Of a stretch of DNA of 34,243 nucleotides, positions 16,546-25,563 are shown piece by piece; within the stretch, counting starts at the first letter, position 1, and each line of letters opens with the position of its first letter. Under the pieces are notes generated by a model. The model was not told the origin of the DNA. It made no database searches and saw nothing but the letters and a program-made list of their open reading frames with translations. The translations under genes and the position numbers were made by a program. Source of the stretch: Streptomyces blattellae (GTDB lineage Bacteria > Actinomycetota > Actinomycetes > Streptomycetales > Streptomycetaceae); the NCBI RefSeq assembly GCF_009709555.1, contig NZ_WJBG01000100.1, positions 1 to 34,243 of the forward strand, in the 5' to 3' direction.

Positions 16546-17514
16546 TCAGCCCTCCACTTCCCTGATCGCGTCCCGGTAGGCGCGGGCCGCCGCTCGCAGC
16601 GCCGCCTCCGGGTCCACCCCGGCGGCCTCGGCGCGGGACGCGAGCGCCAGCAGCTCATAGCCGATGCCCTCGGCCTTCGGCAGCGGCACCTCCAGTCCCG
16701 CCGTGCGTACGCGCGAGGCCAGCTTCGCCGCGAGGGCGAGGCCGGGCTGGCCGAGGGGGACGCCGTCGGTCACCGACTTCCGCCGCTTCTCGGCCGCCTT
16801 GGTGCGCAGCCAGTGCTCCTTGACCTCCTCGGGGGTCGTCGCCGTCTCGTCGCCGAAGACGTGCGGGTGGCGGTGGATGAGCTTGGCGACGATGCCGCCC
16901 GCCACGTCGTCGATGGAGTAGGGGGAGTCGGTGTCCTCCTCCGCGATGCGTGCGTGGAAGACGACCTGGAGCAGGACGTCCCCCAGCTCCTCGCGGAGTT
17001 CGTCGGCGTCGCCGTCCTCGATCGCCTCGACGAGTTCGTAGGCCTCCTCGATGGCGTACTTCGCCAGGCCCTCGTGGGTCTGCTGCGACGACCAGGGGCA
17101 CTCGGCGCGGATCCGGTCCATCACCTGGACGAGGTCGAGGAGGCGGGCGCCCGGCAGGTCGTACGACGCGGGCAGCAGCTCCAGGTCGGGCATGCGGAGG
17201 CGACCCGAGCCGGCCAGCCGCGCCAGGCCGTCCGTCAGAGCCGGTACGCCCTCGCCGGTGGCGACGACCACCACCGTCCGCCCTCCGGCACAGAGGTCGA
17301 CCAGTTCATCGGCGGTCGGGGACGCCTCCTCCACCGGTATCCCCGCCTCCCGCAGATACGGCAGCTGCGGGTGCGCATCATCGGCACACAGCACCTGGTC
17401 GGCGCCGTGCAGGGTCTGCCACGCGGGCCAGGACAGCAGTCCGGGCGCGACACGGTGGCTGGTGGTGAGCAGGATGATGCGGCCGGGGGCCTGTTCTGCG
17501 CTGGTTGCGTTCAC
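16546..17514 (-). CDS. mazG: MazG-family nucleoside triphosphate pyrophosphohydrolase
   Basis: Hydrolyses NTPs or dNTPs to the monophosphate plus pyrophosphate, cleaning non-canonical nucleotides in the cytosol. The 322-aa protein has an actinobacterial N-terminal methylase-like domain (about 1-115, starting GRIILLTTSHRVAPGLLSW). The MazG helical core (about 120-230) carries the metal-binding EEAYELVEAIEDGD and REELGDVLLQVVFHARIAEE, then KLIHRHPHVFGD and EHWLRTKAAEKR. The GTG at 17514 gives an N-terminus of the expected type but abuts GGAGA; an in-frame GTG at 17532 would add six residues. Its 3' end converges with the P450 gene, and 64 nt separate its start from the SurA-like gene upstream. 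Confidence 0.92.
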   Translation of the reverse strand: MNATSAEQAPGRIILLTTSHRVAPGLLSWPAWQTLHGADQVLCADDAHPQLPYLREAGIPVEEASPTADELVDLCAGGRTVVVVATGEGVPALTDGLARLAGSGRLRMPDLELLPASYDLPGARLLDLVQVMDRIRAECPWSSQQTHEGLAKYAIEEAYELVEAIEDGDADELREELGDVLLQVVFHARIAEEDTDSPYSIDDVAGGIVAKLIHRHPHVFGDETATTPEEVKEHWLRTKAAEKRRKSVTDGVPLGQPGLALAAKLASRVRTAGLEVPLPKAEGIGYELLALASRAEAAGVDPEAALRAAARAYRDAIREVEG

Positions 17515-17578
17515 TCTCCGAACGTAACGCACACCACTGACGGTGCCCCGAGTTATCCACAGGGGGCGCTGGGGGTGC

Positions 17579-18226
17579 TCACGCCGGTTCTTGCGCCTGT
17601 GCCGCCGTGACCTCTCGTACCCACGGGGTCTTCGCGTCGACGCGGCTGCTCTGCTCGACGTCCCAGGTGCCGTAGCGCGGGTTGAGGTCGACGTTCAGTG
17701 TGTCGGAGGCCTCGGACAGCGCCTGCCAGAAGGCGGGCTGGCTGGTGTCGGTGCCGAGGTTCTCGGCGAGTTTCTGGGCTTCGAGCTGGAGGCGCAGGTT
17801 CTCGTCGAGGCGCTCCGGGGGGACGCCGTACTGCTGGAGCCAGGTCGTCTCCAGCCCCTTGGCGCCGCCGGACTGCTCCTCCAGGGAGGCCCGCATCTCC
17901 TGGACCTCCTTGCGGGAGACGGTCACGCCCGCGTCCTGGGCGGCGCGGTGCATCACCCGGTCGAGGACCATGTTGTGCAGGGTGTCGCGGGTGAGGCTGC
18001 CGGTCTCGGCGATGGTCTGCTCGTACTGTGCCTCGTCCGGGGCGACCGCGCGCTGCGCCTCGCGCACCTCGCCGACCCTGTTCTCCAGCTGGGAGACGGT
18101 GATCCGCTGTCCGCCGACGACGGCGGCCGCGCCGGGGTGCGCATCGCTTCCGCAGGCGGTGAGGAGCGGGGCCACGGTGGCGATCGCGGCGGAGAGGAGG
18201 AGCGCGGTGCGACGGCGGCGGTGCAA
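17579..18226 (-). CDS. SurA N-terminal-domain lipoprotein (periplasmic-type chaperone)
   Basis: A 215-aa predicted lipoprotein. From a TTG start at 18226, with GGGAGG 5 nt upstream, it has a basic start (HRRRR), a hydrophobic core and the lipobox LLTAC with Cys25 as the lipidation site. The mature part opens AAVVGGQRITVSQLENRV, the SurA/PrsA-type N-terminal chaperone segment. Helices containing TRDTLHNMVLDRVMHRAAQDAGVTVSRKEVQE follow. No parvulin PPIase domain is visible, so a folding-chaperone rather than isomerase role is inferred. In-frame ATGs further upstream (18346, 18331) lack ribosome sites and would bury the signal peptide. It probably sits outside the membrane and assists exported proteins. 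Confidence 0.85.
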   Translation of the reverse strand: MHRRRRTALLLSAAIATVAPLLTACGSDAHPGAAAVVGGQRITVSQLENRVGEVREAQRAVAPDEAQYEQTIAETGSLTRDTLHNMVLDRVMHRAAQDAGVTVSRKEVQEMRASLEEQSGGAKGLETTWLQQYGVPPERLDENLRLQLEAQKLAENLGTDTSQPAFWQALSEASDTLNVDLNPRYGTWDVEQSSRVDAKTPWVREVTAAQAQEPA

Positions 18227-18357
18227 GGGAGCCTCCCGGGATGGAGATTGTGCGGCGGTGCACAAAGTCTTGCGGTGATCGATGGTAGGCAGTGCCAAAG
18301 CTCTGGCCAACCCATTCGACCAACGATTCATCGGGACTTCGGGCACCGGCGGGCCTC

Positions 18358-18843
18358 TCAGGTCCGCCCGAACGCCGATGTCAGCCGCGCACCCGCCCCC
18401 GCCACCGCCATCGCCGTGTCCGGCGGATGTCCGTCGCGAGCCCGGGGGCCGGGGCAGCCGGGACCGTGCAGTCGCTCCACGTCGAGGTCGAGCACCAGCC
18501 GGGCGAGCGTGTCATGGGCGGCGGCGCGGTCGCCGAGGGCGAGGAGGAGGGCGGCCGATGCGGCGGCGCGCGTCGTGGGCGAGCTGGGGGGGGTCGCCGG
18601 CGACATACTGGCTCTCGTAGTACGGCAGGCAGGGCCTGGGGGTCGGTCTGGCCGGCCTCGGTGGCGCGTTCGTCGGTGAGGCGGCGCAGTTCGGGCGGTG
18701 CCCGCCGGTACTGGCCGTCGTCCATGAGCGCGGCCGCGTACTGCTTGTGCAGGGTGCGCTCGACCGGGGACTGCTCGCCGCGCTGTTCGGCGCAGCTTGC
18801 GGGTGATGATCGCCGGGCGCAGCAGCCTCGTCCCCAACCTCAC
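18358..18843 (-). pseudogene. Frameshifted remnant, possibly TPR-type regulatory protein
   Basis: No single frame reads as a normal protein, but coding-like blocks alternate between frames on the minus strand. LHKQYAAALMDDGQYRRAPPELRRLTDERATEAG and QTDPQAL are in one frame, near 18640-18760. AAASAALLLALGDRAAAHDTLARLVLDLDVERL is in another, near 18460-18560, and continues to a TGA at 18358. The GDRAAAHDTLARLV-type helices recall tetratricopeptide repeats found C-terminal to Streptomyces Ser/Thr kinases. No kinase or other N-terminal domain is present. At least two frameshifts are needed to join the blocks, so it is probably a decayed gene fragment filling the 18227-18913 gap. Sequencing error cannot be excluded. 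Confidence 0.5.
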
Positions 18844-18913
18844 GGGGCGATACAGCTGAAGCGCCGGGCCTGCCTGAAGGCGGATGTCGCGGGAGCCGTG
18901 CGGGTCTGCGTGA

Positions 18914-19726
18914 TCAACGACTCCGCGGGCCCCCGCACTGGCGCAGCATCATTTCCTTGTCGGGTGCCGTCACCGGCATCTCGTACTTGATGGCGACCTG
19001 GGCGAAGCGGACCGCGTACGCGCAGCGGATCGGCTTGTTCGGCGGGAGCCAGGAGGCGGGGCCGGAGTCGCCCTTGGAGCTGTTCGCCCGGCCCTCGGCC
19101 GGGATCAGGTTGAGCGGGTCGTTGGCCAGTTGCTCGCGTTTGTCCTCGGACCAGCGTGCGGCGCCCATCTGCCAGCTGTAGGACAGCGGGACCATGTGGT
19201 CGATCTGCACCTCGGTGGCCTTCTCCTTGCGCCACTGGATGGTCGTCGCGGTGTACGGGTCGTGCAGCGTCATCGATATGACGACGCAGTCCGAGCCGGA
19301 GCGGAATCGGAGGTCCTCGCCGTCCCGTTGGAGGAGGTCGTTGCGGGTGTCGCAGCCGTTGCGGGCCAGCGGCACGCCGTCCGCCGTGTCCATCCAGGCG
19401 TAGCCGAACTCGTCGCGTTCGTAACCCGTCCTCGGGCCACGCCCCTTGGTCGTCACCTTCTCTATCAGTGCCCGTGCCTCGGCCCGGTCGGCGTCCGAGG
19501 TGAGGGGCGCGAGGCCAGGTTTCGTCCCGTCCGGGTTGTCGAGCGGACTGGTGCCGGAGCCGGAGGGTTCGCTGGAGCCGGAGGGTTCGCTGGAGCTGGA
19601 GGGTTCGCTGGAGCTGGAGGGCTCGCTGTCCACCTCGGGCAGATCCACGCTGTCGCAGCCCGCGAGCAGTAGTGCCATGCCGAGCATTACGGCGGCGGAC
19701 GCCGCCCCACCCCTGTGTTGTTTCAC
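18914..19726 (-). CDS. HNH endonuclease-like (DUF1524) lipoprotein
   Basis: A 270-aa predicted secreted, lipid-anchored nuclease-family protein. The signal peptide ends in the lipobox LLAGC (Cys24). A Ser/Glu/Pro linker of tandem units (about 35-58) tethers the catalytic part. The DUF1524/HNH core includes CDTRNDLLQRDG (about 124-135), TEVQIDHMVPLSYSWQMGAARW (His in the DHMVP motif), LANDPLNLIPAEGRANSSKGDSGPASWLPPNK and a final conserved CAYAVRFAQVAIKYEM. These are the residues of the secreted His-Me finger nucleases common in Streptomyces. A plausible role is extracellular DNA degradation for nutrient recovery. The ATG at 19726 begins MKQHRGG; the gap to mfd is 57 nt, so co-transcription with mfd is possible. 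Confidence 0.88.
   Translation of the reverse strand: MKQHRGGAASAAVMLGMALLLAGCDSVDLPEVDSEPSSSSEPSSSSEPSGSSEPSGSGTSPLDNPDGTKPGLAPLTSDADRAEARALIEKVTTKGRGPRTGYERDEFGYAWMDTADGVPLARNGCDTRNDLLQRDGEDLRFRSGSDCVVISMTLHDPYTATTIQWRKEKATEVQIDHMVPLSYSWQMGAARWSEDKREQLANDPLNLIPAEGRANSSKGDSGPASWLPPNKPIRCAYAVRFAQVAIKYEMPVTAPDKEMMLRQCGGPRSR
19557..19628 (-). repeat. Four 18-bp in-frame repeats in the HNH lipoprotein linker
   Basis: Units gagccggagggttcgctg (twice identical, 19557-19574 and 19575-19592), then two with one or two changes (19593-19610, 19611-19628). They encode Ser-Glu-Pro-Ser-type hexapeptides that lengthen the tether between lipid anchor and nuclease domain. Confidence 0.92.
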
Positions 19727-19783
19727 GATGTCCCACGGTAGTGGCCGAGAGGTCCAGGCGATATAGCCCCTTAAGGGGCGCCC

Positions 19784-22700
19784 CTATGACCCCAGGATCG
19801 ACGCCAGGAACTCCCCGACCCAGCCGAGCAGCTCCCGCCCGACCAGCGGCTTCCCGCCCACCTTCGCGGTCTTCGGACGCGGTACCAGCACCTGGTGGAC
19901 GGCCGGCTTGATGACGGTCCCCGGGTACAGCCGCTTGACGCGCAACTCCTGCGACTCCCGCAACTCCACCGGCGCGAAACGGATATTGTTGCCCTGCAGC
20001 ACGATCTCGCCGACGCCGCACGCGCGCGCGAGCATCCGGAGTCCGGCCACCAGCAGCAGGTTCTCGACCGGCTCGGGCACCTTGCCGTAGCGGTCGACGA
20101 GTTCCTCGCGTACGGACTTGATGTCCTCCTCCGTGTTGGCGGAGGCGATGGCCCGGTAGGCCTGCAACCTGAGCCGCTCGCCCGGCGCGTAGTCGTGCGG
20201 GACATGCGCGTCCACGGGCAGCTCGATCTTGACCTCCAGCGGCGGTTCCTCCTCGACACCGCCCTCCAGGGAGGCCCGGTAGTCCGCGACCGCCTCGCCG
20301 ACCATCCGTACGTACAGGTCGAAGCCGACGCCCGCGATATGGCCGGACTGCTCGCCGCCCAGGAGGTTCCCGGCGCCGCGGATCTCCAGGTCCTTCATGG
20401 CGACGTACATGCCCGCGCCCATCTCGGTGTGCTGGGCGATGGTCGCTAGCCGCTCGTGGGCGGTCTCGGTCAGCGGCTTCTCCGGCGGGTACAGGAAGTA
20501 CGCGTATCCGCGCTCGCGCCCACGGCCCACTCGTCCGCGCAGCTGATGCAGCTGCGACAGGCCGAAGTTGTCGCCGCGCTCCACGATGAGCGTGTTGGCG
20601 TTGGAGATGTCGATGCCGGACTCGACGATCGTCGTCGAGACGAGGACGTCGTACCGCTTCTCCCAGAAGTCGACGACGACCTGCTCCAGTGTCTGCTCCG
20701 ACATCTGGCCGTGGGCCGTGGCGATCCGTGCCTCGGGCACGATCTCGCGCAGCCGGGCCGCCGCCCGGTCGATCGACTCGACGCGGTTGTGGATGTAGAA
20801 GACCTGGCCCTCGCGCAGGAGTTCACGGCGGATGGCCGCGCCGATCTGCTTCTCCTCGTACGGCCCGACGAAGGTCAGCACCGGGTGGCGCTCCTCCGGC
20901 GGTGTGGTGATCGTCGACATCTCGCGGATGCCGGTGACCGCCATCTCCAGGGTGCGCGGGATCGGGGTCGCGGACATCGTCAGTACGTCGACGTTCGCGC
21001 GCAGCTTCTTCAGCTGCTCCTTGTGCTCGACGCCGAAGCGCTGCTCCTCGTCGACGATGACCAGGCCGAGGTCCTTGAACTTCGTCTCCGACGAGAACAG
21101 GCGGTGCGTGCCGATGACGACGTCCACCGCGCCTTCGCGCAGGCCCTCAAGGGTGGCCTTCGCCTCGGTGTCCGTCTGGAAGCGGCTCAACGCCCGCACG
21201 TTGACCGGGAACTGCGAGTACCGCTCGCTGAACGTCCCGAAGTGCTGCTGCACCAGCAGGGTCGTCGGGACGAGCACGGCGACCTGCTTGCCGTCCTGGA
21301 CGGCCTTGAAGGCGGCGCGGACCGCGATCTCCGTCTTGCCGTAGCCGACGTCGCCGCAGATCAGGCGGTCCATGGGGACCGACTTCTGCATGTCGTCCTT
21401 GACCTCGGCGATGGTGCTGAGCTGGTCCGGCGTCTCCACGTACGGGAAGGCGTCCTCCAGCTCGCGCTGCCACGGCGTGTCCGGGCCGAAGGTGTGTCCG
21501 GGCGCCGCCATGCGCGCGCTGTACAGCTTGATGAGGTCGGCGGCGATCTCCTTGACGGCCTTCTTCGCGCGCGCCTTGGTCTTCGTCCAGTCGGCGCCGC
21601 CGAGCCGGTGCAGGGTCGGGGCCTCGCCGCCGACGTACTTGGTGATCTGCTCCAGCTGGTCGGTGGGGATGTAGAGCCGGTCGCCGGGCTGGCCGCGCTT
21701 GGCGGGGGCGTACTCCACGACCAGGTACTCGCGGGTCGCGCCCTGCACCGTCCGCTGCACCATCTCGATGTACCGGCCGACACCGTGCTGCTCGTGCACG
21801 ATGTAGTCGCCCGCCTCCAGGGTCAGCGGGTCGATGGTCTTGCGGCGCCGCGCGGGCATCCGGGCGCCGTCCTTGCCGGCTGCCTTCTGCCCGGAGAGGT
21901 CGGTCTCGGTGAGGACCGCGAGCTTCAGCGCCGTATCGACGAAGCCGTAGTCGATCGAGCCGCACGCCACGTGCACCACGGACGGGGAGATCTCCCCCAG
22001 GTCCGCGTCGAGCCGTGCCGCGATGCCCTCGCCGCCCAGCACCTCGACGGTCCTGGCCGCCGGGCCGTGCCCTTCCGTCACGAACACCGTGCGCCAGCCG
22101 TCGGCCAGCCAGCCCTTGGTGTCGGCGAGCGCCCGCGCGGTGTCCCCGCGGTACGACTCCGGCGCGTGCATGCCGAGCTTGAGGGTGTCCGCATCAAGCT
22201 CCTCGTCCGTCGCGAACGGCGACACCGACCACCACATCATCTCCAGCTCGCGCGCCCGGTCCCGGACGTCCGCGATGGGCCACAGGGAGGCCGCGCCCAC
22301 GTCGATCGGCGCGTCTCCCCCACCCGCCGTGGCCGCCCAGGATGCCTGCAGGAACTCCTGCGACGTCGCCACGAGATCCGAGGCACGCGTGCGTACCCGC
22401 TCCGGATCGCATACGACGGCCATGGCGCCCTTCGGCAGGACGTCGAGCAGCAGTTCCATGTCGTCGACCAGGACCGGCGCGAGGGACTCCATGCCCTCGA
22501 CCGCGATCCCCTCGGCGATCCTGCCGAGCAGTTCGCCCAGCTCGGGGTGGGCCTCGGCGAGGGCACGCGCGCGTGCACGCACCTCGTCCGTGAGCAGCAG
22601 TTCGCGGCAGGGCGGCGCCCACAGGCCGTGCTCGGCGATCTCCAGGGAGCGCTGGTCGGCGACCTTGAAGTAGCGGATCTCCTCGACGTCGTCGCCCCAG

Positions 22701-23314
22701 AACTCCACACGCAGGGGGTGTTCCTCGGTGGGCGGGAAGACGTCCAGGATGCCGCCGCGTACGGCGAACTCGCCGCGCTTCTCGACGAGTTCCACGCGCG
22801 CGTACGCGGCGGCGGCGAGCGCGTCCACGACGGCGTTCAGGTCGGCGGTGCGGCCGGTCTTCAGGGCGACCGGCTCCAGGTCGCCGAGGCCCTTGACCTG
22901 GGGCTGGAGCACGGAGCGCACCGGTGCCACGACGACGGAGACCGGGCCCGTCTCCGGGTCGTCGGCGCTGGGGTGGGCCAGTCGGCGCAGGACGGCGAGG
23001 CGGCGGCCCACGGTGTCGCTGCGGGGGCTGAGGCGCTCGTGCGGGAGGGTTTCCCAGGACGGGTACTCCGCGATGCCCTCCGGGGGGAGGAGGGTGCGGA
23101 GGGCTGCCGCCAGGTCCTCGGCCTCGCGGCCGGTCGCGGTCACCGCGAGGACGGGGCGGCCGGACTCGCGGGCCAGGGCGGCGACGGCGAGGGGGCGGGC
23201 CGCCGGGGGGCCGACGAGGTCGATGTGCATGCGGTTGCCGTCTGCGGCCGCCTTGGTCGCTTCCGCGAGGGCGGTGTCCTTGACGACGGCGTCGAGCAAA
23301 CCGTGCAGGCTCAT
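19784..23314 (-). CDS. mfd: Transcription-repair coupling factor Mfd
   Basis: A 1176-aa ATP-driven translocase that pushes stalled RNA polymerase off DNA and recruits UvrA for repair of the transcribed strand. The N-terminal UvrB-homologous region (about 1-330) is followed by the RNA-polymerase interacting CarD-like domain (GDYIVHEQHGVGRYIEMVQ). The helicase core has Walker A GDVGYGKTE, the DEEQ box VDEEQRFGVEHKEQL, TMSATPIPRTLEMA and the QxxGRxGRG-type motif HQLRGRVGRGRERGYAYF. A C-terminal TRCF domain ends near LGWVGEFLASILGS. The ATG at 23314 gives the conserved MSLHGLLDAV start but lacks a clear ribosome site. A longer in-frame ORF to 23581 has Pro-rich, non-conserved residues and is not used. 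Confidence 0.96.
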   Translation of the reverse strand: MSLHGLLDAVVKDTALAEATKAAADGNRMHIDLVGPPAARPLAVAALARESGRPVLAVTATGREAEDLAAALRTLLPPEGIAEYPSWETLPHERLSPRSDTVGRRLAVLRRLAHPSADDPETGPVSVVVAPVRSVLQPQVKGLGDLEPVALKTGRTADLNAVVDALAAAAYARVELVEKRGEFAVRGGILDVFPPTEEHPLRVEFWGDDVEEIRYFKVADQRSLEIAEHGLWAPPCRELLLTDEVRARARALAEAHPELGELLGRIAEGIAVEGMESLAPVLVDDMELLLDVLPKGAMAVVCDPERVRTRASDLVATSQEFLQASWAATAGGGDAPIDVGAASLWPIADVRDRARELEMMWWSVSPFATDEELDADTLKLGMHAPESYRGDTARALADTKGWLADGWRTVFVTEGHGPAARTVEVLGGEGIAARLDADLGEISPSVVHVACGSIDYGFVDTALKLAVLTETDLSGQKAAGKDGARMPARRRKTIDPLTLEAGDYIVHEQHGVGRYIEMVQRTVQGATREYLVVEYAPAKRGQPGDRLYIPTDQLEQITKYVGGEAPTLHRLGGADWTKTKARAKKAVKEIAADLIKLYSARMAAPGHTFGPDTPWQRELEDAFPYVETPDQLSTIAEVKDDMQKSVPMDRLICGDVGYGKTEIAVRAAFKAVQDGKQVAVLVPTTLLVQQHFGTFSERYSQFPVNVRALSRFQTDTEAKATLEGLREGAVDVVIGTHRLFSSETKFKDLGLVIVDEEQRFGVEHKEQLKKLRANVDVLTMSATPIPRTLEMAVTGIREMSTITTPPEERHPVLTFVGPYEEKQIGAAIRRELLREGQVFYIHNRVESIDRAAARLREIVPEARIATAHGQMSEQTLEQVVVDFWEKRYDVLVSTTIVESGIDISNANTLIVERGDNFGLSQLHQLRGRVGRGRERGYAYFLYPPEKPLTETAHERLATIAQHTEMGAGMYVAMKDLEIRGAGNLLGGEQSGHIAGVGFDLYVRMVGEAVADYRASLEGGVEEEPPLEVKIELPVDAHVPHDYAPGERLRLQAYRAIASANTEEDIKSVREELVDRYGKVPEPVENLLLVAGLRMLARACGVGEIVLQGNNIRFAPVELRESQELRVKRLYPGTVIKPAVHQVLVPRPKTAKVGGKPLVGRELLGWVGEFLASILGS

Positions 23315-23499
23315 GTGGAGGAGCGCTTTCCGTCCGGGGGTGGGCAACGCGAAGGGCCCGACTCGTCGCACGGGCCGGGGGTCTCCAGCGTACGTCGGTG
23401 TCGGCGCGGGCGTCGGGGGCTGTGGACAACGTCCGCCGCGTGGGGTGCCCGGCGCCGGTGCCGGGGGCGCGCTGGTGCCGGGGGCGAGGTGTCTCGCCC

Positions 23500-23605
23500 C
23501 AGGCACCCCTACCCGTCCCATCCCCGGGGGCTGCGCCCCGCCCCCACACCCCCGCCTCGGCCTGAACGGCCTCGTCCGCAAACGCCGGACGGGCTGAACA
23601 TGCGG
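23500..23605. repeat. Streptomyces-type GC-rich intergenic repeat between mfd and an ABC remnant
   Basis: The tract cccgtcccatccccgggggc (to 23530) followed by repeated C-runs and then gcctgaacggcctcgtccgc and aaacgccggacgggctga is a combination I recognise as recurring between genes in many Streptomyces genomes. It contains hairpin potential (cgtccg with cggacg). It lies in the 557-nt gap between mfd and the exporter gene, which otherwise holds only the permease fragment. Confidence 0.5.
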
Positions 23606-23608
23606 TGG

Positions 23609-23722
23609 CTACTCGGTCGCGATGGCGTTCAGGACGTTCATGCGGCCTGCGCGGAACGCCGGGATGAGGGCGGCGAAGAGGCCGACGAAGGCCGAGCCCC
23701 GCCGTACGCCCTCCAGTACCCC
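23609..23722 (-). pseudogene. C-terminal remnant of an FtsX/MacB-type ABC permease
   Basis: The last about 35 codons before a TAG stop read GVRRGSAFVGLFAALIPAFRAGRMNVLNAIATE. This is a typical C-terminus of FtsX-like ABC permeases (last membrane helix, then PARRAxRxxxLxAIxxE). Upstream in the same frame the sequence becomes Pro/Arg/Gly-rich and not membrane-like, so the body of the gene is gone. In S. coelicolor I recall an intact ABC transporter pair beside mfd, so this looks like a deletion scar. The MFS exporter starts within 150 nt of the deletion point. Confidence 0.7.
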
Positions 23723-23871
23723 GTGCCTGGGAATGGTCACAGCCGACGGGCCGAAGCCGGTCCAGGGGTTCGGCCCGCCCAGTCGGCCCGGCACGGCTGC
23801 GCCCTGCCGCAATGCGCCGGTCAGGTGGGAGAGTGGTCGACGGCAGATAGATGCACACGGAAGGAATCCGC

Positions 23872-25413
23872 GTGGGCGAGACGAAGCCGGGCATACGCGA
23901 GTCCGCACAGCACGTTTCCCCGCAGCGACGCGGAGCTGTCGTAGCCGCCCTCATGCTCGCCATGGCGCTATCCGCCCTCGACTCCACCATCGTCTCCACG
24001 GCCGTCCCGCAGATCGTCGGCGACCTCGGCGGCTTCTCGGTCTTCTCCTGGCTGTTCTCCGGCTATCTGCTGGCCGTGACGGTCACGCTGCCGGTGTACG
24101 GCAAGCTGTCCGACACCTTCGGGCGCAAGCCGGTGCTGGTCGCCGGGACTTCGGTGTTCCTCCTCGGTTCGCTGCTGTGCGCGCTGGCCTGGAACATGGG
24201 GGCGCTGATCGCCTTCCGGATCGTGCAGGGGCTGGGCGGCGGGGCCCTTCAGGGCACGGTGCAGACGCTGGCCGCCGATATGTACCCGCTTGAGGAACGC
24301 CCGAAGATCCAGTCCAGGCTGTCCACCGTGTGGGCGGTGTCGGCGGTCGCGGGACCGGGCGTCGGCGGGGTGCTGGCGACGTACGCGGACTGGCGGTGGA
24401 TCTTCCTCGTCAACCTGCCGGTCGGCGCGGTGGCGTTGTGGCTGATCGTCCGCCACCTGCACGAGCCGGAGCGCTCCGAAACGACGGCCACGCGCGCGCG
24501 TGTCGACTGGGCGGGCGCGCTCGCGGTGTTCGCCTGCGGGGGCGTGCTGCTGACGGCGCTGGTGCAGGGCGGGGTGGCGTGGGCGTGGCTGTCGGGCCCG
24601 TCGGTCGGCCTGTTCGCCGCGGGACTCGCTTTGCTGGCGGTGGTGGTGCTGGTCGAGCGCCGGGCGGCGGAGCCGATCATTCCCGGGTGGGTGTGGCGCC
24701 GCAGGACGATCGCCGCGGTGAACCTGGCACTGGGCGCGCTGGGCGTGCTGATGGTGGCGCCGACGGTCTTCCTGCCCACGTACGCCCAGGGAGTGCTCGG
24801 CCTCGCGCCCGTGGCCGCCGGATTCGTGCTGTCCGTCTGGACGCTGTCCTGGCCGGTGTCGGCGGCGCTGAGCCAGCACGTGTACCGGCGCATCGGCTTC
24901 CGCAACACGGCGATGCTGGGGATCGGGACGGCGTCGCTGATCCTGTCCGCGTTCCCCTTCCTGCCGTATCCGGGCGAGGCCTGGCAGCCGACCCTGCTGA
25001 TGACGTTCCTGGGCGCCGCGCTGGGACTGTTCCAACTCCCCCTGATCGTCGGCGTCCAGTCCACGGTCGGCTGGGCGGAACGCGGCACCACGACGGCTTC
25101 GGTGCTGTTCTGCCGCCAGACCGGCCAGACGATCGGCGCGGCCGTCTTCGGGGCCGTCGCGAACGGTGTGCTGGCCTCCCGCCTGGGCGGCGCGAACGAC
25201 CTGGACTCCATCACGCGCGCGTTGGACGAGGGCGCGGTGACCGAGGCGACCCGGCGAGCCATCGCGGACGCGGCGCACGCGGTGTACCTGGGGGCGGCGG
25301 GCGCGGCGGCACTGGCCTTCCTGGTGCTGTTGCTGCTGGCGCCGAGACGGTTCCCGGTGCTCAAGGAAGGGCCTTCAGGGAAGGCAGCCGGTGACCTCGG
25401 GGTGGACCGGTGA
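23872..25413 (+). CDS. DHA2-family (EmrB/QacA-type) MFS drug exporter
   Basis: A 513-aa inner-membrane drug:H+ antiporter with about 14 predicted helices. Landmarks are LSALDSTIVSTAVPQIVGDL in helix 1 (motif D1), GKLSDTFGRKPVL (motif A), RIVQGLGGGALQGTVQTLAADM (motif B), SAVAGPGVGGVLATYADWRWIFLVNLPVGAVAL (motif C, then the DHA2 signature) and the C-terminal block QSTVGWAERGTTTASVLFCRQTGQTIGAAVFGA. The GTG at 23872 has AAGGA 6 nt before it and is preferred to the ATG at 23851. No regulator is divergently adjacent. The gene starts next to a deleted ABC transporter and may have replaced it. The substrate is unknown. Confidence 0.93.
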   Translation: MGETKPGIRESAQHVSPQRRGAVVAALMLAMALSALDSTIVSTAVPQIVGDLGGFSVFSWLFSGYLLAVTVTLPVYGKLSDTFGRKPVLVAGTSVFLLGSLLCALAWNMGALIAFRIVQGLGGGALQGTVQTLAADMYPLEERPKIQSRLSTVWAVSAVAGPGVGGVLATYADWRWIFLVNLPVGAVALWLIVRHLHEPERSETTATRARVDWAGALAVFACGGVLLTALVQGGVAWAWLSGPSVGLFAAGLALLAVVVLVERRAAEPIIPGWVWRRRTIAAVNLALGALGVLMVAPTVFLPTYAQGVLGLAPVAAGFVLSVWTLSWPVSAALSQHVYRRIGFRNTAMLGIGTASLILSAFPFLPYPGEAWQPTLLMTFLGAALGLFQLPLIVGVQSTVGWAERGTTTASVLFCRQTGQTIGAAVFGAVANGVLASRLGGANDLDSITRALDEGAVTEATRRAIADAAHAVYLGAAGAAALAFLVLLLLAPRRFPVLKEGPSGKAAGDLGVDR

Positions 25414-25563
25414 CGGGCCGTCGAGCCAGGGCTGAGAGGCACGCTGCAGCGTCAAGCCTGCCGGAGCTGTCCCTGATCGGGTGAACTCATGCAGGAAACG
25501 GTCGGGGAGCGGCCCGGCGAGCGATTGGGTGAGCAGCGTACGGCCCACTCGAACGGAACACGG

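Noticed and set aside
20456..23944. 1162-codon plus-strand ORF opposite mfd
   Set aside because: It lies antisense to the clearly conserved mfd gene, is Arg/Gly/Val/Asp-rich and has no domain; long antisense ORFs are expected in 70% GC DNA.
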